64,000 bases of DNA, from NCBI GenBank assembly GCA_015698045.1, contig BLAL01000321.1, forward strand, positions 247,182-311,181, in the 5' to 3' direction. Origin of the DNA: Rhizophagus clarus. Taxonomy: Eukaryota; Glomeromycota; Glomeromycetes; Glomerales; Glomeraceae. The notes under the pieces were generated by a model. That model was not told the origin of the DNA and made no database searches. It was given only the letters and a program-made list of their open reading frames with translations. Both the position numbers and the translations under genes were made by a program. Below are positions 43,766-55,600 of the stretch, in pieces. Within the stretch, counting starts at the first letter, position 1. Each line of letters begins with the position of its first letter.

Positions 43766-46076
43766 AGCAGGATAAATCACGTGATTATCAGAAAATATTT
43801 GTCACCTATGTCATACTCTCTACACTTTCATTTTTATTAAGTATTCTGGCAACAGAAATCTTTCGGTTAATAAAATCCTATATGTAATGCAGGTCAAAAA
43901 TGTGTATAAATTAGGCGACTTACCCCCGCTTTAGACGACTCCCAATTTTGAAAATATGGCAAACCTAATTTATAAGTTAAGCATGTAATTTTTATGATAG
44001 ATCTTCAGTTAACTCTATAAATGCACCTTTTATAAATGCATTCTCATGCTTTACCTCAGTCTCAAATTTATATGACCTTTAATTATTTGCTCTTTATAAA
44101 TGCATACCTTCTTCAAATGCACACTTTTTTTCAGTTTCAATCGGCATGCATTTATAATTAACTGTATAATTTAAAATAGAAGTTCAATAAATTAATAAAA
44201 CCAGTTCTATATTTTGTCTGAGTATTTATGAAATTCTTATGATTGATAATTGGCTTCATTTTAGCAATACTAGTAGCAATCCTAGTATAGATTTTTCATA
44301 TAGTGAAAAACAAAATTATGTTTCTGTGCCAATCCATTTTAAAAATAAAAATTAATTTTTACTTTTTTTTAAATACTGTGATACTATCTGTTGTAAACAG
44401 TATAAAAATATACTATATGCACATAATATATACAAATAAAGTAATTTAAGAGAAAATTTAAAAGAAATAAAAAATAATGAATAAGTTTAATTATAACAAC
44501 CTAATTGGTACATTTTTATTGGTCAGTTTGAATTACGTGTCATTATACAAATCCAAAAAGGAAATTTTTATTTCCAGAAAAAATGAAAAATTTTATTATA
44601 CAAAGTTATACAGGCATCCAAAAAAGGAAATTTCTTTGCCAATCACTTAGCGAAAAAAGGGTTGTTATTAAATAAGTTAAAAATGAATTTAAAATCATCT
44701 TTGTCATCATAAATAAACTTGCTGAGGAGGCAAAAATACATCTATTATAATATTTTTTAAAAATCTATATATTATAAACTTTTTTATAATTTTTTTTTAA
44801 GGTTATTACAAATAATATTTATAATAGGTTGTTATAAATACATTTATTTATTAATAATAAATGGAAATAAAAAATTATATACATTGCATAAAATTATTTG
44901 TGGACTTAATATCTATAAAGTTATTTTTTAAAAAAAATGAAATTTATGGTGTTATACTATTTGATCATTTAATTATAAATCTGATTAGATTTAGCTAAAA
45001 AAAATTGACTATTAATTATATGCATTTTTTTAAAATCAGAATTACAATATTATTAGTTAGTTTCTAATTTAAAAAATAAATTTTTGGCTAGTATTATCTA
45101 AAATTATCTAAAAAAAGAAAGATCTATACAATTTTTTTGAACTATTATACATAAACTTAAACTTAATTCCTATATATATATTTTTGGATTTTTTTTAAAC
45201 TTACTATAATAATTCTAGCGTTTTGAATTTTTAGTTTAATTCTGTTTTTGTTTTTGATTTGACTTTCTTATATAAAATTTTATTAAAAGTATTTTCAGTC
45301 TAAAATTTTTACTGAAAAACATTTTTAAGTTATATATTTAACTAAAATATTTTAAGTTAAAAATCTTAAAATCTTATCAAAAAATGTTTTTAATTTGAAA
45401 AATTAGTACTGGGTTTATTTTTAAATTAAAAAATGAAATTGAAATCATTTTTTTTGAAAAACTTTTCAAACTGAAAATATTTTTAGATAAAGTTTTTTAA
45501 CTAAAAAAATATTTTTCAATTAAAATATGATCTTGAAAATATTTTTCAATAAAAATTGTAATCTAAAAAGCATCCAATAAGAAACTAAATTTAGAACTGA
45601 AAATAGAACCAAAAATGAAACTGAACTAAAAATTCAGAGCTTTAAATAATTCTTTTATATTTAAAAACAATTTTTTAGAAACATCAAATTTAAAGAAAAA
45701 TAAATCCAGGATTATTTTGCAATAAATTCAAGAATCATACATTATTGTTCTTTATATATAGCTATCTTCTTGTTTTTTTACCTTAAAATTTTTTTATTAA
45801 AATATTTTAATGAAATTTTTTTTAAAATTTTGATTTTTAAGTATAGATTATAGCTGGATAATCAAGAATTGAATTATAATAGTCAGCATTATATAATCTC
45901 AGCCTTATTCATTGAATTATAATGCTCAATAGCACTTTAATTTTAATTTAATTTCTCGTATCACATGATTACTTTGATTTTTATTGGCGGGACCATAACC
46001 TTAATAATTCTTTAAAAGGAAATTTTACCGCACCTTAGTGAATGGTTACAAAATTTATAGTTAACTTAAAGATTAG
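43766..46076. other. AT-rich gene-free region, duplicate
   Basis: Copy of 30112-32422 including the MITE (about 44006-44165), with only homopolymer-length and single-base differences. Ends at the TA where the Plavaka element inserted. Confidence 0.55.
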
Positions 46077-46078
46077 TA

Positions 46079-46500
46079 CATCAGGAAATTTTATAGTGCG
46101 AAAAGTTGCGCAAGATTACGCATCGTAATATTTCGTAAGTTTCCAGACCCGCCGCAAGTTTGCGGAAGAGTAATATTTCGTAACTTTTTAAAATATTTCG
46201 AAATATTATGATATGCAAAGTTTCGTAATTTTACGGTTCGTAATATTCCGTAATTTTACGCATTCGCAATATTTCGTAATTTTACATAATATTTCGTAAG
46301 TTTCCAGACCCGCCGCAAGTTTGCGTAAGCGTAATATTTTGTAACTTTTTAAAATATTTCGAAATATTACGATATGCAAAGTTTCGTAATTTTACGGTTC
46401 GTAATATTGTGTAATTTTATTGCGTAATATTTCGCAACTTTTTAAAATATTTTGACGATTCGTAATTTTACATAAATATTTTGTAATGTTTCAAAATTCA
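46079..46500. repeat. Left terminal and subterminal repeats of the Plavaka element
   Basis: After the TIR there are many copies of GTAATATTTCGTAA and TTTCGAAATATTACG in both orientations, including a direct repeat of the block with CCAGACCCGCCGCAAGTTTG near 46142 and 46303. Likely transposase binding region. Confidence 0.75.
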
Positions 46501-46739
46501 TTTTTGTACTATAAGTTTATATAATGTATATTTTATTAGATATAATATGAATTAAATTATAAAAATTACAAGTATTTATTACTATATACAGAATATATAA
46601 AAGTAAAAAAAGAAAGAGAAACGATACAATTAGATGTAAAAAGAAGAGAAACAGCTATAGTAACGTTGGTATTAGATATAAAGATAAAAGAAATATTGTT
46701 AGTATTGTTAGTATTAAGGTAAAAAGAGTTAAAGAAACA

Positions 46740-47335
46740 GTAAAAGGAGTAAAAGAAACATGGATATTATCGTTAGTATTAAAGTACAAGTAAAAAGGAA
46801 TAAAGGAAACGTAGATAGTATTGTTAGTATTACGACATAAAGTAACAAAGAGGTAAAAAAAAACGCGTTAATATTAAAATAATTAGTATTAATAAATAAA
46901 TATTTCTATACCTGCAAAGTAATTGAACAAAAGAATAAAGAAATAAAGAGAAAGGAAAAAAAAACATGTTGTTAGTATTGTTAGTATCGTTAGTATTAAA
47001 GTACAAGTAAAAAGGAATAAAGGAAACATGGATATTATTGTTAGTATTACGATACAAAGTAACAAAGAGGTAAAAAAAACGCGTTAATATTAAAATAATT
47101 AGTATTAATAAATAAATATTTCTATACCTGCAAAGAGAATAAAGAAATAAAGAGAAAGGAAAAAATAAACATGTTGTTAGTATTGTTAGTATCGTTAGTA
47201 TTAAAGTACAAGTAAAAAGGAATAAAGGAAACATGGATATTATTGTTAGTATTACGATACAAAGTAACAAAGAGGTAAAAAAAAACGAAAATAATTAGTA
47301 TTAATAAACAAATATTTCTATACCTGCAAAGCAAT
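46740..47335 (-). repeat. ~200-bp tandem repeat x3, intron-like with zero-length exons
   Basis: The units join at CTTTGCAG|GTATAG on the minus strand (junctions 46911/46912, 47127/47128, 47323/47324; spacing 216 and 196). Each unit then holds several TACTAAC-type branch sequences, a pyrimidine tract of 30-40 nt and the next CAG. Acceptor and donor touch, as in recursive splice sites. It lies in what would be the 3' region of the accessory gene. 47336-47576 is AT-rich spacer. Confidence 0.75.
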
Positions 47336-47576
47336 AAATTATGAAATATATGTAAATATATTGTATATAATTAAAGAAATAATAGAAAGAAGAGACAAAA
47401 AAATTAAAAATATTGAACAAAAGAATAAAGAAATAAGAGACAAAAATAAATAAGACAAAAAACGCGTGCATGATTAAATGATTAAATCACATGCAAGGAT
47501 CAACCTAATTTTGATTGGCCAGAAAATACGATATCGTAAAATTACGGAAATCCGCATTTTAAAAAATCATGTACAT

Positions 47577-47790
47577 CGTTACAGAAATTGTATATGCACA
47601 ATTACTAAATATCATCCCCTCGTGATAAATTAAAAATTATCAACACAAATTCAACACAAATTCAACAAATTTAACGAAATTTGGCCAAAATTAACAAATT
47701 TTTTACCAGAATTATCAACACAAATTGAACACAAATTGAACACAAATTTCAGCTACGATTTATTTATGTCACACCCGTATTGTTAAGAAT
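47577..47790. repeat. CACAAATT-rich module, Plavaka left copy
   Basis: Same ordered blocks as in the hAT module (ATCATCCCC, GTGATAAA, AACACAAATT repeats, TTTTACCAGAATTATCA, GAACACAAAT repeats, GTCACACCC). It lies about 80 bp beyond the accessory-gene stop, and inverted relative to the copy at 53516. Confidence 0.7.
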
Positions 47791-47871
47791 TAATAACCAT
47801 TTTATTTATTAAAACTATATTATTATGGTAAAAAAAATGCTATTACGTGTGATATATATAAAAAATAATAT

Positions 47872-49271
47872 TTATTTCCTATGCAACCCATAATTCTCTA
47901 ATAAACTATTTACATACCGACCTTCCTCCTCCGTGTTATAAGAGTCACTAGAAAGTATATCATCGTCAGCTATGCTATCGTTAGCCGCACCATTGTTGGC
48001 CGCACTATCGTTAGCCGCACTATCGTTAGGCCTACCATCGTTAGTCGCACCATCGTCAGCCGCACCTGCTCCATCGTCAGCTGCTCCATCACCACCATTA
48101 TCTACATCATTACCATCATGAGAATCGTCGTCCGAATGTGTAAATTTATCCCTATTTTCCAACTTTTGCTAAAAATAAATAAATAAATAAATAAACTGTA
48201 ATTCAAATAATTCACATTTTGCAAATTGTAAATTAAAAACTTACTAAGTTGTTGATTATCTTCGACTTCATTATACTTTCGCTCATTTGAATGTTTTGAT
48301 TATTAGGATTTAAGTACGTTTCACATATGCTAATCGCATAAGCTATTTGGGTTTTTGAGGGATTTTTATTTTCTTTTCGCAACTTATCGATTATCAGCGA
48401 CATATATGTCGTAGGTTGCCCATCTTTAACCTTTTTAAATAGGTTGTTGTAACATCTTTTCACCTCCGGCTTACTCTTCCATTCCTGAATCTTTGACGGA
48501 CTAACCTGAGTGTTAATAGACGGTAATTTATGCCCAGTCGCTTCAAAAACAGAATACATAACATCTTTGACTCTAGACGTGAACGTCCCTCGTATGCTTC
48601 TATGTTGTTGTACTAACTATTAAAAAAAAATATTAGTATGAAATTTAATAAAATTCATAATTGCTTTAACTTACAGTCGGGGCAATTTTTTTTTCGAAAA
48701 AAATAATCCATTGATTTTTTTTGAACTGGCGTATAAATTCCGGGTTTTCGTCTTTTAAATATTTTTCGGTAGCGAGTCTGTACTCGTCTTGCGAAGGATA
48801 AATAAAATTTTCAAATAAAATTTTCGACACCTTCTTAACGAACTCCTAATCAAACGAGGTTAGCATTTCAGGTTTACATTAAATAATATTCATCTTTATT
48901 ACCTTTATATACTCCGGATCTATTGTATTATTATTTTTGTTATCATCGTTGAGCTTTTTTTCTATGCCCGAGAGACGGGTTTCGAGATTTTTTTGTCCGG
49001 TGATAAGAACTTCAAGCTTAGAAATTATCTGCGAATTGGTTCTTAATAGTTTCTCTATTGATTTTTTATTAACTTTAACAATAAAATATAATTTACTATA
49101 TATTATATAATTTCTTATAAAAAATATGATACATATCATGTCATATATACCTTCAACGTTATCGTCTGATAATCTTATTCGTTTCTCGGCTTCACTACTC
49201 TTCTCAGTATTACGTCTTGAGATTCTTTCATTATCATCAATATTTCGTTTTTCACCACGTTTTGTAGCCAT
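47872..49271 (-). CDS. Plavaka accessory protein, 376 aa, five exons
   Basis: Exons 49271-49151, 49072-48903, 48845-48675, 48616-48245 and 48168-47872. All introns are GT-AG with small size, and the joined frame is open. The product has a charged N-terminus (MATKRGEKRN), a coiled-coil-like segment in exon 2 (LLRTNSQIISKLEVL, GIEKKL), an Arg/Lys/Trp helical region, and a C-terminal acidic tail with repeats of AANDSAAN type. Divergent from the transposase, sharing a 1.1-kb upstream region with it. I do not recognise a named domain; a DNA-binding or regulatory partner of the transposase is plausible by position only. Confidence 0.65.
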
Positions 49272-50420
49272 CGGGATAATATGTGAGGGAGGAGATATGA
49301 ACTAAACTCGAAAAGGAGAAAAAGATATTACTAGAAATTTGAAGAGGAACTAGAAATACGAAAGGAGAAAAATATGAGAAAAAGGGGAAAGACATGAACC
49401 AGAAATTTGAAAATGAGGAACTAAAAATACGAAAAAGGGGAAATACATGAACCAGATGTTCAGAAAAAGGAGGCAAGCTGTCATAACGTCATTTCCGCCA
49501 TTCTATACTAAAAAAGAAAAAAAACTTGCGAAATATTGCGAAAAATGGATAAACTAATGCGAAATATTACGAAAAATGAATGAACTAATGCAAAAATTTT
49601 GCATCGTGATATTACGAAAAAAAAATTGTAACACTTTCATGAGAGAATTTTTAAAAAAACTCTCGTAAAAGCATATAGTACAATCGAAGTATTAATCAAC
49701 ACCCATTTATAAAAAAATAAGATGTTACACATGTTGGGGCTTTGTATGCATGGCAAAAAAAAAGTTGCAGCCAGTGAACTCATTTGGCTAATCAGATTGA
49801 TAGTGATCTTGAACGCTTATAACTGATTATCGCATAAATTTGTGGCTGATCATCCGTCCATTATTGTAAAATGTGTTAAGCCAATAAATTTGCGGCTGAT
49901 TATCAGATGATTAGCCGATTGAATAAGCCGTATTAGCCATCCGGATTCTTACAGCCCGTTACAGCAAATTCAAAATATGCGAAACATTCAGCACTTTTGC
50001 TGTCAGGTTCGCGGGTTGACAGGTTGCCGGCAAGTTGAAATAGTAAACAAAATAATAAACAATATTTATATGTTACATCATAGACTTGTTACATTTATTT
50101 TTAGATTTGCCAGCCCACGAACTCGGCAAGTTCCTGGCAGCAAAATTGCTGAGTGTTTCGCATATTTTAAATTTTGCTATAATGCGTAAATTTGCGAATG
50201 ATTCCGCGATATTAGCCACCAGATTCTTACAGCCAGTTCCATTCATTAATGCGTAAATTTGCGTAGTCGTATCTATTCAAATAACTCAATCAATTGTAAT
50301 CCATTCAATTAATTCATAAATTTTTACAATGAAATATAATTTTATTAGCACACAAAATCTCATATAAATTGAATAGTGAATTGATACTTTTCATCAAATT
50401 TGACGCGTTAATTTAGCAAC
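49272..50420. promoter_or_regulatory. Divergent promoter region with purine tract and inverted repeat
   Basis: 49290-49460 is purine-rich with repeats of GAGGAACTAGAAATACGAAA type. 49971-50170 is an inverted repeat whose arms (about 36 bp) read AAAATATGCGAAACA.TCAGC. It is flanked by direct repeats of ATTCTTACAGCC (49951 and 50229 areas). The region lies between the 5' ends of the accessory gene and the transposase, so it must hold both promoters. Confidence 0.5.
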
Positions 50421-53406
50421 ATGAGTTTCAAATGCCCCCTTTGTATGCGAATATTCAGTCAACGCTTTGCATATACTCAACACGCCCAAAAATGCTTAAA
50501 AAATGTAGAAGTAGAAGTAGAAGAAGATGATGATAATAATGATAGTGAAAAATATAGCAGTGAAATGGATACAAGAAGTAATCTAAGTAGTGAATATGAA
50601 AATGATAAAGTTGAGGTAATTATGTTATTTCAGATTATTCTTTTTAAAGCTCTCAAGAAAAAGCTCAAATTATACTAACTCATTTGGTTTATAATTTTAG
50701 GTGGATGATGATAATGATGTACAAAATATGTCATTTGACAGTATTGGAAGTGCAATATCAGAGATGAGCCTTGAAGATAGTAACTTTGAAAATATATTAG
50801 ATTCATCTGAAGAGCCTGAAATTTTTGAAGAACCCAAAAATCTCAATACCAAAACTTGCACAGAATTTCCTAATGATGCTTATAAAGATCTAATGTTATT
50901 AGTAACGAAATATAAAATAAACAATAAAGGTGGTAATGAAATAATACGTTTTTTTAATAAACATTCAAATCTTACAGAATCACCATTACCAAAAAATATC
51001 GAACAGGGACGAGCATTTATGAATAATATGAAGTTTTCTAATTTAGAATTTAGTAAAGTTCTTATAACAAAACATGAGGATAAAGATTATTTTCTTTATT
51101 ATCAAAACTTAATACAGTGCATCAAAAATATCTTAACTGTTCCTGACATAACACAAAATTTTGCGCTATCTTACGAAAACTATGAGGTAAATAGTAAATA
51201 TTAGTTAATTCAATAATCTAAATAATATTTATTTTAATTTATTTATATTATTTTATAGTATAATAGAGAAAGTATTTACAGTGAACAAAACACTGGAAAA
51301 TGGTGGAAAACTACGCAAGAATCCTTACCTACTGGTTCCAAATTATTATCAATTATTTTATATTCAGATGCAACAACTACAGATACATTAGGAAAAAGTC
51401 AATTGCATCCAATATATATTACATTAGGTAATATCCCAATATGGCGTCGTAATAAACAGGATGCAAAGCAACTTTTGGGATATTTACCAATTTTAGAAGC
51501 TGCAAATAAAGATCTGGTTCGTGATACCTTTCATAAATCTTTACGTCATTTACTAGAACCAATTATTTTATTAAAAGATGGTATAGACCTTTTTATAAAT
51601 AATGAAAATACCTGGTTTTATCCTAGAGTTTCAACTATTATTGCAGATTGGCCGGAGGCTGCAAGTTTTTGTTTAGTTTATAAATCCTCCAATTCAAACC
51701 TTCCATGTCACTCCTGTTTAGTTAAAAGGGAAAATCTTGCAAATATAGACTTATCGGTTAACGATGTAATACTAAGAACTCATGATGAAATGCGTAAAAA
51801 TTTTGAAAATGATACACAAAGATCTGTTTGCATAGAATCTGTACATAATTTTTTTTGGGATTTACCGTAAGTATGCAAAAGTAGAAATAATTATAATAAC
51901 ATATATATATATTAATTATAAATATTTATATTATCAAGGAATATAAATATCTACTTGGCTACCGTTCCTGACAGAATGCATCATTTAGATTTAGGATTAT
52001 TTCGTTATCAAATTATCTTCACGTGCGATATCTTAAAATCGCAACATGTTAATGGTAATAAATTAGTTGAAGAAGTAGATCGCCGTCTAGCAGCAATTCC
52101 ACGTTTTCCCGGCATTAAAATTTTTTCCAATGGACTGCAGTCAATTGCAAGATTAACTGCTAGTGAATATCGAAGTTTGATGAAAGTCATGATATTTGTT
52201 ATTGATAATTTATATGATGAAAATAATAACGAAGTAGATAATTTTGTAAATAATGATGATCTTACGAAATTGTACGAATATTGGAATGAAATGTATATTT
52301 TAAGTAGATATGAAGAATTTAGTGAAAGTGACTTGGAGAAATTTAATGTATGTATTAAAATTTTAGTAAAATTGAAAATTTAAATTAAATAAATTAAATT
52401 AACATTTAAATTTTAGGATGCAATACATAGATGGGCCCGGATGTTTGTCAAGGCTTTTAAATTTGTTTCTCCTTCCAATTTGAAGTTACCTAAATTGCAT
52501 TCATGGGTTTATCATATTATTGACTCAATACGATCTTATGGCGCAATAAATGGCTATACTACAGAAACTTACGAAAGTCTTCACAAATATTTCGTTAAAA
52601 TACCCTACCGAATTAGCAATAAAAAAGATGTCGAACCTCAGCTTTTACGAACTGTAAGTATTTGAAAATTTTATTTATTGTATATATTTATTATATTAAG
52701 ATGGAAATTAAATTAATAGATAAAACGTCAAGCAATATCTATTAGAATGTCTCAACATTCAGTGAATCCGGCAAAAACACCTCGCACTTGTAAATTTTCT
52801 GCAAGACTCTTTGAATTCTCTTTACAAGATGCAAATACATTTTTTAATGAAAAAAAAGATTCCGTAGACAATAAAATGCAGACTGGTTTTGCTAGATTTA
52901 TAAGTTGTCTGGATTCATATCTAGATTTACTTGATGGTTTCACAATTATTGGTGAAACCCGAATAAACATATACGGATCGGTAACACTGGAAAATGGTGC
53001 CATAATGCGTGCCACAAACAGGTATCATAATAAAGTATGGTTTAGCGACATAGCTATTTCAATGGATTCTGAAGAATCAAATGATTATATATCAGACAAA
53101 GGACTTTGTTATGGACAGGTATTTTTCCAATTTATGTAATAATTTATTATAAAAGTATTAATAAATATTTATTATTTATAGGCCTTATTGTTAGCAGAAG
53201 TATTAACAGACCCACCGCTAAATCTCGCATTAATTCAATGGTACGATTTTAAATCTAAAAGGAACCCATATTTATATGGATGTCCTCACTTAAAATTGAT
53301 AGAATTATATAACTTTGTAGCTATAGAGTCTATACATGGTGTCGTTCACATAGTACCCCGATTTGATAAACAAAATGAATATTTCGTAAATAAATATATT
53401 TTTTAG
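50421..53406 (+). CDS. Plavaka transposase, 852 aa, seven exons
   Basis: Exons 50421-50615, 50701-51186, 51259-51866, 51939-52347, 52417-52653, 52720-53118 and 53182-53406 join into an uninterrupted frame. The N-terminus has a C2H2 finger (CPLCMRIFSQRFAYTQHAQKC). Plavaka hallmarks follow: ILYSDATTTD, LGNIPIWRRNKQDAKQLLGY, a CHSC pair, VPDRMHHLDLGLF, LHSWVYHIIDSIRSYGAING with ETYESLHK, and SNKKDVEPQLLRT. Plavaka proteins are CACTA-related cut-and-paste transposases with an RNase H-like core; the Asp residues near SDA and PDRMHHLD are candidate catalytic positions. No stop or frameshift is present. It acts on the TIRs at 46079 and 55774. Confidence 0.9.
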
Positions 53407-53515
53407 TCACTTGATATAGGAGTTTTGATTTATTTTAATAAAATTATATCCTTAAAAGAATTTATGGTCACGTTTTGCATATCATAAATAAAATGCAGAT
53501 TTATTTATTTAATTA

Positions 53516-53740
53516 TTAACAACGCGGGTGTGACATAAATAAATCGTGACTGAAATTTGTGTTCAATTTGTGTTGATAATTCTGGTAAAAAATTATTAAT
53601 TTTGGCCAAATTTCGTTAAATTTGTTAAATTTGTGTTGAATTTGTGTTGAATTTGTGTTGCGTAATTTTTTATTTATCACAAGGGGATGATATTTAGTAA
53701 TTGTATGTACGATGTACAAGATTTTTTTTATGATTTTTTT
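53516..53740. repeat. CACAAATT-rich module, Plavaka right copy (inverted)
   Basis: Reverse complement of the 47577 module, 110 bp after the transposase stop. The modules therefore face each other across the two genes of the element. The region from 53741 to 54093 is AT-rich and should hold the Myb-like gene promoter. Confidence 0.7.
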
Positions 53741-54093
53741 AAGAAATGTACGCAAAATATTTAATTATTTTTAATTAAATTGATTAAAAAAATTAATTTT
53801 TTTAAGAAATGTATGCGAAATATTTAAAATTCAATAGAATGTGCTAATAATAAATTGTTTTATTTTTAAATATGATATATTGATATTTATATTTAAAACA
53901 ATTAAACATGTACATGATTTAATTAATATGTTTAATGATGAAAAGTGTAATAAATTAAATTTAATTGAAACGAGAAATAAAATCAAACCAAAGAGGTATT
54001 GTTCAAATTTTATTTAAAGTGACATTTTACGACTTTCTTTCAAATTTTTACTCATCCCAAAATCAAATTATAAAAATCAAATCTAAACTAATA

Positions 54094-54717
54094 ATGCCTC
54101 GCCACACACGTTCACGTCGTTCCCACTATAACGTCCATTGGAACTGGGCTATGATGGACGAACTTGTTGACATACGCCGAGACAGAAACCGCGCCTACCA
54201 CAATATTAATGGTAGAAGCCGCTATGATTTTTGGGACTCTGTTGCCAATAGGTTCATATGACTAATATCTATAATTTCTTTAAGAAAGAATTTAAATTCA
54301 AATTAACCAATCCATTTAATTGAATCAGAATAAATAGAATATTTCGAACGAGGGTTTCTGGGCAACAGTGCAGCCAAAAGTGGAGGAACCTCGTCAGGGA
54401 TTACCATGTAAGTAAATAAATAAAATTACATTCATATAAATTAAATGTATTTATCGAATATTCAACTGATTTTGATATTTAGAACTATGTCCTTTATCGT
54501 AATGGTAACCCTGGGCGGCGGCTGTGGACGCGTACCGGCCAAAGATATTATCGCGAATTTAGAACGAGATTTTGGGAGAGGCCGGGTAATTATACTATAA
54601 TAAAATTTATAATTAATATTTACGTTCATGTTTTAAATTTGATAAATTTGATCAATTTTAGTCACGCGTGACGATCGTAGGAGAAGGAGAAACTTACCTA
54701 CGTATCGTAGAAGATAA
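54094..54717 (+). CDS. Myb/SANT-like accessory protein of Plavaka, 128 aa
   Basis: Exons 54094-54251, 54338-54407, 54483-54585 and 54662-54717 join into an open frame. It starts MPRHTRSRRS, then has LVDIRRDRN, HNINGRSR, FWDSVANR, CSQKWRNLVRDYH, GRRLWTRTGQRYYREF and FWERP, and ends with an arginine-rich tail (RRRRRNLPTYRRR). This is the Myb/SANT-like (trihelix) pattern of a DNA-binding protein. Every exon has a counterpart in the hAT-borne gene, with the same intron positions and the same uncommon first donor GTTCATATG. It lies in the same orientation, downstream of the transposase, in both elements. An upstream in-frame ATG at 53965 is not preferred, since the hAT homologue also begins at MPNRH. 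Confidence 0.75.
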
Positions 54718-54745
54718 TTATTTTTATTTTTTTATTATTTATTAA

Positions 54746-54877
54746 GTGAGTAGCTAGGCCCAGTCCGTACCAAATATCGGCTGGAGACTCACGTTTTTTT
54801 TGGGCTGTGACTGATACTGACGTCCACGCCGTACAGCCTGGGTACTATTTTATAAAATAGTAGCGAACAAGTATCAA
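54746..54877 (+). ncRNA. Conserved ~132-nt structured 3' element (Plavaka)
   Basis: Starts 29 bp after the Myb-like stop. It differs from the hAT copies at only about ten positions over 132 nt, and the terminal hairpin TACTATTTTATAAAATAGTA stays self-complementary despite a changed loop. The stems are as described for 22086. Also possible is a loop-loop pairing of GTACC with GGTAC. Confidence 0.5.
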
Positions 54878-55112
54878 ATGTGTATTTTTTTATTAAGTTA
54901 TAATAAAAATTAGAATTTACTTTAATTTTAACATAAAAATTGTAAATAATAAAAAATTCGTAAATAAAAATAAATTTGTTTTCCCAAACTTAAAAAAAAA
55001 GGTGTTTATATAAAAGAAAAGGTGTTTATATTATTTTTGATTATTCAATAGTATCACATGCCCCTTGTATACGTTCTACTGCATACGCAGCTTTAACGAT
55101 CGAATAGTAATA

Positions 55113-55600
55113 TTAAATTTTCGAAATATTTTAACCGTAATATTACGCAGGTTTACAGTCTCGTAAATTTTCGAAATATTTTAACCGTAATATTACGCAG
55201 GTTTACAGTCTCGTAAATTTTCGAAATATTTCAACCGTAATATTACGCAGGTTTACAGTCTCGTAAATTTTCGAAATATTTCAACCGTAATATTACGCAG
55301 GTTTACAGTCTCGTAAATTTTCGAAATATTTTAACCGTAATATTACGCAGGTTTACAGTCTCGTAAATTTTCGAAATATTTTAACCGTAATATTACGCAG
55401 GTTTACAGTCTCGTAAATTTTCGAAATATTTCAACCGTAATATTACGCAGGTTTACAGTCTCGTAAATTTTCGAAATATTTTAACCGTAATATTACGCAG
55501 GTTTACAGTCTCGTAAATTTTCGAAATATTTCAACCGTAATATTACGCAGGTTTACAGTTTCGTAAATTTGCAGAATATTTTGACCGTAATATTGCGTAA
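55113..55600. repeat. 50-bp tandem array, 9 exact-length units, Plavaka right end
   Basis: TATTACGCAG recurs every 50 bp from 55141 to 55541. The units differ almost only at one base (TTTTAACC or TTTCAACC) and then decay towards the TIR. The unit holds TTTCGAAA, matching the left subterminal motifs. 54878-55112 is AT-rich spacer. Confidence 0.9.

Noticed and set aside
46830-47334. Minus-strand frames rich in Asn/Thr/Ile/Phe
   Set aside because: Translation of the 200-bp tandem repeat; better explained as intron-like repeat units.
52008-53015. Minus-strand frames inside the Plavaka transposase
   Set aside because: Antisense shadows of the seven-exon transposase.
54746-54877. Hammerhead ribozyme in the conserved 3' element
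   Set aside because: CTGATAC is present, but neither CTGANGA nor a paired GAAA core was found.
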